64,000 nucleotides of DNA. Origin: Branchiostoma belcheri. Taxonomy: Eukaryota > Chordata > Leptocardii > Amphioxiformes > Branchiostomatidae. A program made the translations under genes and the position numbers. A model generated the notes under the pieces. The model saw only the letters and a program-made list of their open reading frames with translations, was not told where the DNA came from and made no database searches. The DNA is taken from assembly GCF_001625305.1 (NCBI RefSeq), contig NW_017803954.1, positions 1,743,225-1,807,224 on the forward strand, in the 5' to 3' direction. The first letter of the stretch is position 1. Every line of letters begins with the position of its first letter. Below are positions 1-22,837 of the stretch, one piece after another.

Positions 1-272
1 ATTTTAGGTGCAGGAAAATTAATTGATCACTTACTGGACTTTTGGGTTTTAGTTGCTATCATGTTGATTCTAAACATTTTTGTATTTACAAAATCTTGAA
101 ATTATGGCTGTTCTCTCATCTTAGGGGTGTGTCAGATGCAAAAAATATCAGAAGTACGTAGGTCAAATTATGCAAGAAGGAGAGCATGGGTTTGCTGAGA
201 GGACAGAAAAAAATTACTGAGTTGGAGAAAATCCTGGTGGAAAATCTTAAGATTCCAACCCATGTTCCTCAG

Positions 273-2203
273 GTTGAACGGAAGAGAGATGGCCAGAATG
301 CACCACATCCAGCCAGCCAATGGGAAGATCCCCGAGCCTAGCCTCTTCATTAAAATGTCCAAATACTTCACCCTCATTCCAGACAGTTTCCCTGATGCTG
401 AGAAAAACCAAAGGTGAGGGGCTGGATTGTGTTTCAACCCTCTTAAAAACCCTCCAGAAAGGGATACCTGAGGACTGCGATCAACAAAATGTCAAATAAT
501 AACACAATCCAGTTAGTAATATTTTCAGACTAGACATAGATTTGTCAGATGTGTTCTAGCCCCATTACAGTAAATTCAATTATTTCTGTGGGACTTAATT
601 TCTCAGTAAGGAGGTTTTTGCTGTGTTTGCAGGTGAAAGAACTCTGTAGTGTAGTACATTGTGATACATTGTAAACATATATTCGCATGATCATGTCATG
701 ATGTTGAGTGGAAAAGTCAATTGCAAAAATGAATTTCCATATTAACAGTATCTCTCCCACCCAATCCTGTAGGTACCAGCAGGAGATCCCCAGCACTTCC
801 CAGCTGCAGCAGGAGATGGAGAGTCTCAAGGGGGCGCTGCTGCCACTCAACTCACCTGTCGTCTTCTGTCATAATGACCTGCTCTGTAAAAACATTGTCT
901 ACACAGAGGCTGAAGGTCTGGAAGAGCTTTAGTCTCTTTACCTAATGTGGCTTTTAAAAATGTGACTTAATGTGTACATGTAGATGGAATTTCTGATGTT
1001 ACTGACAATTTCAAAGGAACACACAGTTGGGAGGAGGAATTTTTTTAAATGTGTTTTTTTTTCACAGACAAGGTGACCTTCATAGACTACGAGTATGCCA
1101 GCTACAACTTCCAGGCCTACGACATTGCCAACCACTTCGATGAATTTGCAGGTTTGACTATTTGCAGGTTCTATTACAACCTGCTTGAAAATACTATGAC
1201 ATCAAAATCATACGACATCCTTCAACAGATGTGACCAATCCGTTAGTGGCTTATTTTCAATGTGAATGAGACTATTTTGTGTTTTTTTGTCCTGAACTTT
1301 AGTTAGAACTTTGTCCTAAATAAACTAAATGAAGATTTTCTCCCCTGCAGGTGTAGATGAGGTTGACTACAGCCTGTACCCAGACAGGGAGTTCCAGCTC
1401 ACCTGGCTCAGGAGTTACCTGCAATACTTCCACGCAGACCGGCCAGAACCAGTCACGGACAGGGAGGTGGAGATATTGTATGTCCAGGTCAACAAGTTTG
1501 CCTTGGTGAGTAAATTATATTATATTAATTAAGCCCCTGTCATACATTCAACACCTTTCTATGACTCCCAATCTGAACGCATCTAAGAAGAATATGACTT
1601 ATAAAGACTATAAAGAGTCTTATAAAGACTCAGACAACAGAACACCTTGGAAAAGGCCATGGTGGGCCATGTGTAATGGACTTAAACAAGGAGTCTATGT
1701 ATACTATGTCCAAAAATGATACACAGGATTTTTTTGTAACTTGTATTTTGTTATGGTTTTTTTTGTGCCTTGACCTCTTCCCTTATGACCTCAATAAATG
1801 GCCAGCAGGCTGATTTGAGTATTTTATGATTATGAAAGTAAAGGCTCAAACAGAAAAAAATTTACAGAAGAGTTTTTGTTCTGGCAGGCTGCTCATTTCT
1901 TCTGGGGACTGTGGGCACTCATCCAAGCCAGGTTCTCCGCCATTGACTTCGACTTCCTGGAGTAAGGAGACTTGTTTGATCCTTTGAGTCATCTAGTTAT
2001 TACTTTTACCACAGTTTGAAGTACTAGTAAATAAGTTCAGAATTCTTACATCTTTATTGCCCTCTTGTTGATTTCTGGATTAAGTTCATGTTGAATAGAT
2101 TTTCAACTCCTATCTTGTTTTACCCCACAGCTATGGCATCCTACGGTTTAATGAGTATCTCAAGAGGAAGGACGAGTTCTTGGCATTACAACTTCCTGAG
2201 TGA
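273..2203 (+). CDS. ETNK1: Ethanolamine kinase (ETNK1/2-like), 3' exons only
   Basis: Six exons are visible: 273-413, 773-915, 1068-1151, 1351-1505, 1888-1961 and 2131-2203 (TGA 2201-2203). The 5' exons lie left of the window. The enzyme family phosphorylates ethanolamine with ATP, the first step of the CDP-ethanolamine route to phosphatidylethanolamine, in the cytosol. The sequence shows the choline/ethanolamine-kinase Brenner motif CHNDLLCKNIV (exon 2) and the second metal/nucleotide motif FIDYEYASYN (exon 3), then DVDYSLYPDRE-type and FFWGLWALIQA segments that match the family C-terminal lobe. Every junction has GT-AG ends and keeps phase. The terminal residues (ALQLPE) end close to where vertebrate ETNK proteins end. 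The gene converges on METTL15. ETNK1 versus ETNK2 cannot be decided here; the family call is secure. Confidence 0.93.
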
Positions 2204-4768
2204 AGATCGTTATGTCTCGAGTGAAGATTATCTTGACCAGAATGTCCTCCCACCATGTTGTACATATTGCTGTAATTCTTGATTTTTTCACGACACTTTC
2301 ATGTTTGCGGTTTTCATGGTCACTGACTTCTGTATCACGTACTTATCAAATGATATGCCAACTTTCTTTTTCTGCACCTGCCGCCTGAACATCTCCATTC
2401 AGTTTCTCAGATACGAACTTTTGCAACCGTGAACAGTGAATTACCGTGAAACATTGAATTACAGTATTTCCTGCAATGCTATAAAGATGAGATGAGATTT
2501 ATCAGTTTCACCATTTTGACGATTGATCATAAAAGATTATGATCACTTTCATAACTGATTAACAACTAGGCGTTGATGAAGGTTAGACATCCAGGTAGAA
2601 CATTACATGATGCAAAACATGAAGTCGGAGATCACATTTCTCCATGATATATTCAGAGCTTTTGTAAAAGTTTGTTATTTTGGATTTTTCTCATTGATTA
2701 TGGTCTACGGGTGGCTGGGTGAGCAGGTGATCATGAGTAAGACGAGCAGAGGAAATAAGGTTGTAATCAACAAATCTTAATTTGTGGTTTCTTAACTCAA
2801 ATTACATTTATTTTACATGTGAAAGTGCTATAGTTTGGCAATGTTTCAAACACACACATAGACACACCAAAAACAATACCTCCATTTTTCATGCAGGTAA
2901 TAAATCAACAGGATAAACTTTCTGAGGAGTCAGATGCTTAAGACAGCATCCACTACCAGTATCATCAGTGACTGAGAATCAGCCTGAAGACAAGAGTAAC
3001 CTGTATATAAGTACACGTACATGTACAGACAAGTGGATTTGATCGTTTAGCTTATTAGGTTCTGAAACAGAAGTGTTATTCGAAGCTTCAACCTGCTTCT
3101 GCAGAATACTAGTAATGTGTGGAAGGTTACCTGGCCATTTCTACTGTACTGGTGAACTTTCCAGGAGGTATGCTGTCCAAACTTTACATGCACATGTATG
3201 TGTTGACAGATTTGCCAGGTATGGGCATGGACAGGTATGGGAGTGTGCCATATAATGTCTTGCTGCTCTGCAATGTTATTCAGTTTTGCTCACTATGAAT
3301 TGCTTACCTCATAATTGAATGTATCTATTGCTTGGCATTTTGTGTTGTACATGTATAAAATATATTTTTATTTGAGGTTCATGACACCAGCAATTGCTTG
3401 TGTGCTTTTATACAGGGTATTAAACTCATTTGAATTTTAAGGAAGACAGTAGGAGAAGAACAATCAAAAGTCTATTGCATTGGGACACATTTTAGCCCTG
3501 AACTAGTGTTATGAACATGTGAACCTAATGTTATGAACATGTGAGATAGGTAGCACAGCAATGTGGGATTGCTGGGTTGACACAGACCAGACTTCAGCCT
3601 TGCTATAGTTAGATTGCTAAGCTATAGTGCTATATGCTATATAGGAGCTATATGCTATATAGGAGCTATATGCTGCCTTAGGGGAGGTTTGGGCTCTTGT
3701 TCATGGTCTACTTTACTGTCTATGAAAGTGTTAAATCTAGCTAAATAGGCTATGTTTTTGCCTTAATTTATTGACCCATAATATCTGTTATTACCACAAA
3801 GGTATGAAATGGGTCATGCTTTGTTTATCACACAAAGCAAGTGATTGCCGAGCTTACTATGTGCAGGGCATGCCAAAACTGAGAACAATTTGTTCTGCAT
3901 ACATGTACAAGTTGCAATGTTTTGAAGGTTATTTGTGAATATGTTTGGGTCACACTCTGTAAGGTCAACATCTGAACTTTGTAAATCTGTAAACGGTGTT
4001 TTCATATGAAGACATGGAAATAAGAAACTTGTAGTATGGCAGCTTTCCTCCCAACAATATATAATGAAGTATTTCATAATGCATTAGATCTAATGTTTAT
4101 GCTAGCACCATATAGTTAAAGAGCAGTTAATAAGAAATATCACAGTGAAAGTATCAATAAACAATCAACATCAGTGTTTCCTGTTTTGATGATTTCTAAC
4201 TGTTTGCTACTTGATTCAAGTTGGACTGACACAACATACTGGAAATCATTTTGTCTTATGCTAGCATAACTTCATAACACAATGCAGCTCTCTCCATGTT
4301 TTGACAGCAAGTCAGGCAGACAGGGTCTTTCATCTTAGGACCAAAAATGGTCACTGGCTTTGAAGGTTTGCTAGCTCCATGGACTGATCCATATGGAGGG
4401 TAGAGGAAGTTTAAAAACTTTTCTGATGTCCCTCCTTCCCACTGTACAATTAACTACACATGTACTACAAATGTACAAATCTTTCCATTACATTCCTCTT
4501 ACCAGTTTCAAGATCTAAAGTTTCTGGTCAAAGATTCTGGCTAGCTGCTTGCACACTCTTCAAAGTGACTATAGAAACCAGGTTGACAGAGGCATATCCT
4601 TGTGATGACACAATCTGTTATCAAAGATTTACCTTGTAGGAACAGTCATCTGTTGTTATGCCTGTAGATATGACATGATGTCTTGGAGTGACAACCACGC
4701 TGTAGGGAAATGCAAGTTCATCCTCATGCAAGTGTCCAGCTGTAGTTGCACCCATTTGTACAATGAAC
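2204..4768. other. 3' UTR and intergenic stretch between convergent ETNK and METTL15
   Basis: No coding exon was recognised. The stretch holds the ETNK 3' UTR and probably the METTL15 3' UTR. Possible poly(A) signals for ETNK are the AATAAA hexamers near 2901 and 4156. A short dispersed-repeat motif (GATGAAGGTTAGACATCCAG, about 2575-2594) recurs in related form near 55808. An 18-bp unit with core TATATGCTATATAGGAGC is repeated about two and a half times at about 3630-3673, and ATGTTATGAACATGTGA is doubled at about 3508-3545. Confidence 0.6.
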
Positions 4769-6736
4769 TTAGTTCTTGATGGCAGCTCGAAGCTTAGCTG
4801 ATCTTGCTCGCGGATTCTCCATCACTTCAGCCCAGTGTGGTCTCATCACCTTACTGGTCAGTATTGTCCACTCCTTCCTCGGCCCCTGCATTTCCACCTC
4901 TGGAAGTCCCTCCTCCTTCAGAAGGTCCCCCTCTCGCTTCTTCTGGTGAATACTCGTCCCACCGTGCTGCCTTATGTTCGCACCTTGGAAATATCGTTTT
5001 GCAACACGATCTTCCAGAGAGTGGAAAGTTATCACAATGGCACGCCCACCAGGTTTTAAAAAGTATCTAGCAGCCTGCAGTCCTTGGTACAGTTCATTCA
5101 GCTCGTCATTCACAAAGATCCTAAGGGCTTGGAAAGTTTTTGTGGCTGGGTGAACTGCCCGGTTCAGTTTGTCAAAGCTAAAGAAAACACCAGGAGGAGC
5201 AAGTGCAGAAGCCACGATCCCAGCGAGCTGTTTGGTTGTTGTGATTGGTCTCTTGTTTCGAGCATCCACAATCGCAGAGGAAATCTTCCGTGCATGTCTC
5301 TCCTCCCCGTATGTCTTAATAATGCCATACAGATCATCCTCACCCAGGGAGTTTACCACATCTGCTGCTGTCGGCTGTTTGTTCCCAAACCTGTAACAGT
5401 AGAAAATATCAAGAAGATGAATAGTTCTCGTGATTCAGATCACTACTGTCAGTAAGTTTGTTCCTAAATTTGTATTACATTGTAGTAACAAATATTTAAA
5501 AATAGTTTTGCTGTTGCCAAAACACACAAAACGGTAATGAGCTTGGTAAAGATGTTTAGTCTAGCTCTGAGTATTGATTCCTTCAAGCAAGCAAATCAAT
5601 GAAGAAGGCTGCCTTCACTTTATGCCTTCACTTTATGATACAATAATTTTACACATCTCCTAGCCCTATAATTACCTCTCCCCATCCATCCGCATGTCCA
5701 GTGGCCCATCCTGGCTCAGAGCGAACCCTCGGCCACCCTGGTCAAACTGCATGGAGGAGGCTCCTACATCAAACAGGAATCCATCCACGGTGTTCTCCTG
5801 CACGTTCTGGGAACTCAGCAGGTACAGCAGCTCACTGAAGCGGCCCAGCACGGGACGGATGGCTCTGCTGTGGGGAGGAAGAAAAAAATTACCTTTATTA
5901 TAAGGAAGTATTTTTTGGGGCAGTTTTGCCTGTGGCTTTGTATGCTTGGCCAGGTAGAGACAATTGCAGGGAGTGTGGTTGGATATTTGGTTACTAAGTA
6001 CTTGATTGACAATGACAGAGAGCCTGATGGTGAGCTAATTGATCACCTGGTTAGATTAAGTGGGCAGTACATGGAGGAATTCAGGATGTGCTGGCCTGTG
6101 TGTAATTAGATTATTGCATCACATGTATAATACTGCAACACTATAGCCTTGAGTGAGAAGTTTGTACTGACCCATACTGCTTGGCCATGTTCTGTGCCAT
6201 GTTGTGTGCAGCAGGGTCCCTGTCCATGGCATACACAACGGTGTCCGGTTGTGCTGCCAGTATAGCCTTCGTGTGGCCTCCAGCACCAAATGTCATATCC
6301 ACATACACCTATCAAAGGGAAGAAATACAATATAATTTACTCATATGATATGGAGTGGACAAAAATATCTTTTTATTAAATCGTTGATAGATATTTGCTA
6401 TGGATTATGGTTATATACATAATTTAACTTGACATGACAGGGTTAGGCAAAGATGTATTCAGAGAACTATACCGGCAAGCTGTCACAACTCACCTGTCCT
6501 GGTTGAGGATCTAAACAGTCTAGAACCTCTCGGACCATCACTGGAGTGTGCTGCATTCCCGACCTACCGCCCCCCTCCCCCACCCACATGTGGTCACTGT
6601 CGTCTGCCAAAAGTCTCGAGTCGCCCATGTGTTCGGCAGCGGACCCAACATTCCGCTTTCCGTACACAGCGGCTGACAGTCTTCTTAGAAGACGAAATCC
6701 GTGCGACTCAACTGTAAACATTTTATGAAAATGCAC
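4769..6736 (-). CDS. METTL15: METTL15, mitochondrial 12S rRNA m4C methyltransferase (RsmH/MraW family)
   Basis: Minus-strand exons are 6494-6736, 6172-6308, 5676-5867 and 4769-5390, giving 397 residues, close to human METTL15. The family uses S-adenosylmethionine to N4-methylate a cytidine in small-subunit rRNA (bacterial RsmH; METTL15 for mitochondrial 12S). Visible hallmarks are [13 protein letters not shown] and [11 protein letters not shown] (AdoMet site, about residues 62-95), [14 protein letters not shown] with [13 protein letters not shown]-type sequence around the exon 3/4 region, [16 protein letters not shown] near residues 310-325, and a basic C-terminus. The first ATG is at 6736; a second in-frame ATG at 6721 could also be used. 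The roughly 55 leading residues, rich in R, L and S, fit a mitochondrial targeting sequence. The gene is head-to-head with KIF18. All splice sites are GT-AG and phases agree. Confidence 0.95.
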
Positions 6737-7751
6737 AACGCGTGCAACGAGTCCCGAATGTCATCACAATCACGACCGTGACCTTCGAACTCTTACTGAA
6801 CGGAAGTAAACGTTCACCCCGGAATTACAATGTCACTTTGCGCATGCGTGTTGCCTAGTGATGCCATTTGACCAATCATAGAAAACATTGGTTTGAATCA
6901 ACCAATGGCGAGGCAGCATTTTAACGCTCGTTTTTTAACTTTGCTTACGACAAGGATTTTATCGACTTTGTTGCTTGACCCAATTTGGGACCTTTTCCCT
7001 CAGATTTTTGGCACAGAAGATCACATTATGCTACCGGACGAGAAGTAAGAAGGTAAGTTAAGTGTGTCCGAGAGCAGTTTGGGCCGTTAAGTCTGTATTT
7101 GATGTTTAAAATGTTGCAGTGAAGACACAAACACGATAAAACGTTACAGCGTCGTCTAGTCTGAAGCTTTTGTTGGTGTTGGAAGGGAGGAGTTGCTCGA
7201 TTCTCTCTTCCTCTTCTTCAGCAAATGTAGAACAAAGAACTGCAGAAATAAAAGTTTTCAACAGGCCAACACTTAAGTCCTGTGTTTAGTCTGGAAATCG
7301 AGACCCTATGCATTTTTTTTACCAAGGAACGGTCAACCGGTGGCCTGGCCTGTTTGACACGTAATCTAAACATGTGGTGTTGATGACTGTGTCATAAATC
7401 GTAGACACACATAATCTTTGAAAGATAGAGAAAAGGTTTATAAGAAAGCATACTAGTATGTCCTACGTCAAACGTGAGTTCTGTAGAGTATACATGTGCT
7501 TTGGCCAAAAAAAGGAGGAACCAGTTTCCAAGTTCTTACATCTAATATTAATATTTTTATGGGAAATTATTATGATTTTTTTTAAATGGTAAGACGTCAA
7601 TGTGACGAATTCCTTGAAAAACTGTTCTAACTAATTATGCAATTGATTTGTTTTCATATGCAGCTCCATCTTGAAAGATTCCAAGAGTAGCAAGGATCAC
7701 TCTTTGAATATTTTTAAAACCAGCCTTAATTTGAAGTGAAGGACAGTAACC
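6737..7751. promoter_or_regulatory. Bidirectional promoter region METTL15 / KIF18 with KIF18 5' UTR intron
   Basis: About 1 kb separates the two start codons. A near-palindrome TGCGCATGCGTG at 6839-6850 matches the NRF1 consensus GCGCATGCGC, fitting a nuclear gene for a mitochondrial protein. CCAAT boxes lie at 6872-6876 and 6902-6906 (forward) and 6887-6891 (inverted), with a CHR-like TTTGAA at 6892-6897. CCAAT plus CHR is the known arrangement of G2/M cell-cycle promoters, as expected for a mitotic kinesin. A KIF18 leader exon probably ends at 7052 (AAG|GTAAGT), with an acceptor TATGCAG at 7657-7663, so about 7053-7663 would be a 5' UTR intron. The motifs are seen; their function is inferred. 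Confidence 0.6.
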
Positions 7752-17534
<9,783 letters not shown>

Positions 17535-19147
17535 CATCATCAGAACATTGACATCATTCACTGACAGAAGATTTAACCTTCCCCCTCCTAGTTAAGTTTG
17601 AAGTCTGCTGATGAAAACCTACCCCTGCATGGGCAGGGTTAACTTACAACAAGAACTTGTAAAAATTGTATATTTCTTGATTTTGAGTTTGAAGACATTC
17701 ATAAATCATGTCATACAGAAACTATGTTGTCACTACGTAGTTGTCAAAAGATATTGTGATAAATTGGTGTCCATACAGTTGCAGGAATTTCATTACTTTA
17801 TAAATCTTGATGCTTTTATGTTCACTAAACTATGCAAAATCAAGTGATTACTAGTACTTACAGTATCTTGTTTCCTATGTGTAAATATTATGGCCTATTT
17901 CATTTTATGAAGACATCGCTGACAGTGAAGTTTTACCATACTTATGCCAGGTACATTTTTCTTTACCTACTCATCTGTACATGCTGCTGTAGGCATCTGT
18001 AAAATAGGATTCTTGTCTTCAAATACAGTAGATCCATGGAATCAAGTGAGTACCTGCACATTTTTAAAAGCAGTGTTTGCAGATATATCTGTAGATATGG
18101 CACTACAATGTACATTATCAGGAACACTTTGTAAATGATCTCTTTGATATTTCCAACAATGGATCTCGGTAACCTGTTGGAGATATTCACTTCAGCAAGC
18201 TTGTTTCATTCCATCTTTAGTTATTGTACAGAGAACTAGCTAGATGTTTTATTTTTATCTCAGCAAGATTGATTTAGAAGTCAAATATCTCAAAGGCAGC
18301 TGTTAATGTGATGCAAACTGTGCAGCACTGAATACTTCCCAATCTTTATTTTGTTGAAGCTGCAGATTCCATGTCTGTTCAACATGGTGCTTTTAGAAAT
18401 AAAGTTTCTTTTACTCCTTCATGTTAATTGTTATTTGATACCTTTCAAACCCTAGCATGCGATAAAATGAAAATCATATTTTGCCATAGAGTATCTACAT
18501 ACTTATACATGTACAGGTACTTCTACAGATGTTCATACAGGTGTGACATTACAGATAAAACTGGATTGTATGAAGTTCTAGTCATGTAGCTCCTAATACG
18601 AAAAAGCACTTTGTACTTTTTTGAGTCACACCGATCCACCCTGGCTTGGGTGCAATGAAGTCTGTACAGTGAAGTCTGACAATACCTGATGTACAAAATC
18701 AATGGTCTCCAAACCGCACGGAATCACAAAATCATGCCACAGCCCACCCCTCATTAAGTAAAGGAGCACACTGATACTGTTGTGAATTCTGTAACATACC
18801 GGTATCTTCTCGTATACTAGAGAAAACAAAAAATTAAACTTTTCTTCATACTCTGTCCTCACACATACCTTTAGCACATGCCATTTCCTATGGATATTTA
18901 GTTCCCCAATATAAGTATACACAAAAGTACAATACATCTATCTCATTATCCATCTCCCCACAGACATAGCCATACATTCATGTCAGTAAGTCATGATGAG
19001 AAATAGCTCTGATTTAAATTAGTAGCCACTTTTCTTATCTGTTTATTATAGAAGTGTTGGTGTGGAAGTGACATTACATACAGTGTACTGTCTATCTTAA
19101 AAATGCTGTATTATATTCATCAATGTTCTAATGTACATCAGTTTCCA
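17535..19147. other. KIF18 3' UTR and intergenic stretch
   Basis: KIF18 and HSPBP1 converge here. A likely KIF18 poly(A) signal AATAAA is at 18398-18403. No coding exon, RNA gene or clear repeat was recognised in the remainder. Confidence 0.55.
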
Positions 19148-22100
19148 TCATCTGTCAGCTGCTGCCATGCCGTCATCACGTTGACTGAAGCAGATCTTTA
19201 GTAGCTGTTGGCAGTATTCCAGCTCCTCCTAGAGACGGAAGGGACAACATCAGTTCATGATTGTCTAAAATCAGTATTAGGCTAATAATACTAGTAACAT
19301 GCAATTCTGACATCCCAGTCATCACCTCAACTCTAGAGGATACAGGTAGATATATCCTCCTTGTCCAACTTCTACAAGTAAAAACACACACACATAAGAT
19401 ACATACTCTCCACCCAGAGTCATAGGCTTTGGCTTGCATTTTAGGCATTTTCATGACTGGGCTTTCCTTTTTGTACTGGTATCTTTTTATGCTGTCAGCC
19501 AAACATACTGGTGGCAAAAGGGCTACTACCCTGCCAACTTGATACTGTCTTGCAGCCACCAAAAGATCTGCTTGGAGATTAAAAGAAATGCATTACTGGG
19601 TAACAGTCCCACCTGAAACTCCTCCCTCCCCTTCAGGTGTTCTATCCTATCTGTCAGCACCTGTCGCAGGCGCAGCTGTGGCTGCCGGCAGTCCTTCATG
19701 GCTTGTTTGTTTTCTGTCACCAGGGCAACAAGTGCACCCATCAGGTGCTCATGGAAGGCATTGTGCTCCGTCTGCAGCATGGAGGCCAGCTGAGTCACCA
19801 TGCCCATGTTACACAGGGTATCTGGGGACAAGCAGTCAAGGTACAGCTTAATGACAAACTAGATCTTCAGTAAAATGTAGATTACATTTTACCTCTTTTC
19901 TGAGTTTTCGTGTCCTTCAAGTTCACCTTATTTCCTGTGTCTGACCTTTTGAATTGTCATTCTGGCTGTCAATCTTCCCCCACCCATGTTCTGTCAACTT
20001 AATCTGTCCAGATACACAAACCTAAAGTTCTGGTCTTCAGATACCCATAACAATATTTCTGTACCAAGGAGTAATAAGACAAGTTCTATGTAGATAGGTA
20101 TCTCAAATGGAGTCAAGGAATGGATACAGGAATGCCATACTTGATTACCACACTGTAGTTTATCCTACCACAGTACGAAGGAAAGAAGTTAATGACTGTA
20201 AGGACAGGTAGCTAACCTTTGTGTTGTGGGTTGCTAAGGCACAGATTCCTCAGTAGGAAGGCTGCCTTGACCTTGAGTTTCTCCGTGTCACTCTGCATGG
20301 CTCTCATCAGGACAGAGAAGCCATCCTGCTCAACAAACGACTGCTGGGCCTCCTCACAGTTGCCTGTCAGACCTTTGATAATAGTACAAATGTATTACTG
20401 TGTTAGGTTTGCTATAAACCAATCATGACTGTCCATCACAATTAGCAGTTCAAACAATGAAAGCATGGCAATTAGCTTGACCAACGAATGAGAGATTGGC
20501 TTCATGTCTGTTGAATATCTACATGTTTTAGGTTTTATTTTTCATTTCTACCTATTTGCAAGTCTATGTGATCTGTCTATTCTGTGGCCTGGTTACCATT
20601 AATAACATAAGTAATACCATTCGCTTGGCTTAGAACAAATGCTTTTTGGACCTTCATTTCACTTGTATTACAACATTGCGGATTTACTTTACAAGCTCCA
20701 TCATCTCCTCTCCAGAATTTTTCTCAAGTTAACGTTTGTTTCAACGTTCTCCCAGCTCCCTAACCCCATAACCAACTGAGAATTGGTCACCAATGCCTAC
20801 TTCAGTGTGCTAGAGTTGAAAATTTCCTGTAGTGCTACAATGGACTATCTCAGGAGTCAGGACATTAACCTTACATGATATTGCATAGAGGGCCTTCACT
20901 CTGACGGTAGGGTCACAATCTGTGTCCACCAGTTCTAGCAAGGTCGGCATGGCAACCAGCTCCAGGGCTGCGGCCTGACAGAAGGGGTTGTTCTGTGTTA
21001 CCGTGGCGATGACATCACCTGCTCTCCACCGCAGCCCACTGTTCTGGTGTCTCAGGTAGCCGATAACCAGCACCAGGCCACCCATCTTGTGTAGGTCTGG
21101 AAAAAACAAACACATATTCACATCAAACAGCTAATACTACTAGTATCATACAGATGGCTGCTACATTTTAATTGAGTCAAAATTTTAATTTGATCATGTA
21201 AATTAGTAATCAACAAACTGACAACTGGACATAGATGAGCTTGTACATTTTACATTATATACATACTACAGTCAAACGTGCACTAGTGACCACCCCAGCA
21301 CAAGGACCACCTGTGACTCCCTTATGTTATTTAAAACATAAAGAAAAGATATGTCATAATAATTATGATCATATCTCATTCCCAAGCCAACTGTAACATA
21401 CTTTGTGCATTATCAATGCTACAGCAGAGGTCCATCAGCTCCTCCATGGCTGTCTCCTTCTCCTCTGTGTGGTCCTCTCCCCCCTCCGCTAACATCTGCA
21501 GACATGTCTTCATCTGCTCCACATCATCCTGCGCTGTCTGGGAAAACTGCTGCAGGGCTGCTCCCAGCCACTGTCTTCTCTGGGGGAGGAATAAAAACAT
21601 TTACACGCATTATATACACTTTTACAGAATGTCAGTAATGTGAAATCATTTGTATCTTCTTCTCCTTTGTTACCCTCTAAAAACTCCGATGTGGACAGGT
21701 ATTAGCACTGAGGGGGTGGCCTGTAGGGTGACTGACAGTCCAGCCCTGAAGACCTTTACTGTCGGCTCCTGTACAATATTGTCTGGCGGTAGATTTCACT
21801 CTCCACTTGTTCATGGAAAGAAAGAATTGCATCCTTTGGTCGGTCTTTGGGCAGGTTTAAGGTACATGTATCATGATGACACCTTGTGATATTTTGTACA
21901 ATGTACTAGTATTCAGACAGACACTTCTCTCCCCTATCTGAAATTTGAGACTACTGATCTGTTGACAGTCATATGCACCTGACTCCCTCTGCACTGGATA
22001 TCTGACCTTCAACATCAGTGCACAACACCTATCCCCTGTGTCAATAGACATGTGTCCTTTATTTGCTCACCTGTTCATCCATGGGTCCAGGTGACACAGG

Positions 22101-22223
22101 TGTGTCACTTGCATTGTCAGGTGTGTTTTCTATGGCATATCTCAGCACACCCTCCAGGTTAGGGTTACGGGGCACGTTACGGTCGTCTGAACCCCCTGGT
22201 CCTGCGTCTCCTCCATCTGCCAT
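19148..22223 (-). CDS. HSPBP1: HSPBP1, Hsp70 nucleotide-exchange factor (Fes1 family)
   Basis: Six minus-strand coding exons: 22071-22223, 21402-21579, 20875-21096, 20217-20372, 19613-19821 and 19148-19228, for 332 residues. The family is a cytosolic armadillo-type co-chaperone that opens the Hsp70 nucleotide-binding domain and inhibits CHIP ubiquitination. Diagnostic blocks are ERRQWL-like QRRQWLGAAL, VEQMKTCLQML, LRWRAGDVIATVTQNNP, DPTVRVKALYAISC, DGFSVLMRAMQ with EKLKVKAAFLLRNL, TLCNMGMVTQL, TEHNAFHEHLMGAL and the closing EELEYCQQLLKICF. The length is near that of the human protein. All introns are GT-AG and the frame is unbroken. A leader intron (about 22251-22535: donor CTAAG|GTAAG, acceptor TTAACAG) puts an untranslated exon upstream. 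The gene is head-to-head with PSMC4 and shares the heat-shock element at 22820. Confidence 0.95.
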
Positions 22224-22430
22224 TTTAACAGTCTGTATACAAGATCGGACCTGTTAAAAGGTACAATGTTATGTTGAGTTCAACCTTTGGAAATGCAAAG
22301 TTATATAGATGATAATGTTCCCAGGAATAATACACGTGTATTCGTATCATTATCATAACATACAAATCAGGGCAAACACATGCTTCAATACAGAATACAA
22401 ACAACAGAGATTTTACCCTTTGGGGAATGA

Positions 22431-22494
22431 CTATTGACAGGATCATTCTGTCTTGCATCTTTTTATGGTGTTGACAGGATGATCCTGTCAATAG
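22431..22494. repeat. Nested palindrome, copy A (HSPBP1 leader intron)
   Basis: CTATTGACAGGATCAT at 22431-22446 is the exact reverse complement of ATGATCCTGTCAATAG at 22479-22494. The right part is itself a palindrome, TTGACAGGAT-G-ATCCTGTCAA. Related copies lie in PSMC4 intron 1. The size and structure suggest a small hairpin MITE. Confidence 0.65.
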
Positions 22495-22819
22495 TGCAAA
22501 TTTTTCCACACATCACAGGACAGTCTCAGCCTTACCTTAGACTAGCCTGAAGTCCAGCCTTGTTAGTTTTGCTCTGCTCCCCAAGGTCCGCTACCCCGAC
22601 AACAAACCTTGTTACTATTGTTAGCAGACGAGTCTACGGATAAGTGTAACGTTAACTACAACTTGTAAGATATATTAACACGATCAGACGTCTGACCAAA
22701 TCTCCTAACTCCTGGGACAGGCCGAGTAGGATTGATATATCATCAAAGATCGCTATATAAACAAACAGGGACCTTACACGTGCCTATGAGTGAGTAATAT
22801 CTAATCTGAAAACTCACAA

Positions 22820-22837
22820 TTCTGGAACTTTCTGGAA
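22820..22837. promoter_or_regulatory. Perfect four-unit heat-shock element
   Basis: The sequence TTCTGGAACTTTCTGGAA at 22820-22837 is four perfect alternating units (TTCnnGAAnnTTCnnGAA), the binding pattern of trimeric HSF1. It lies in the intergenic stretch shared by HSPBP1 and PSMC4, about 280 bp upstream of the HSPBP1 leader-exon donor. The motif is seen directly; heat inducibility is inferred. Confidence 0.75.
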
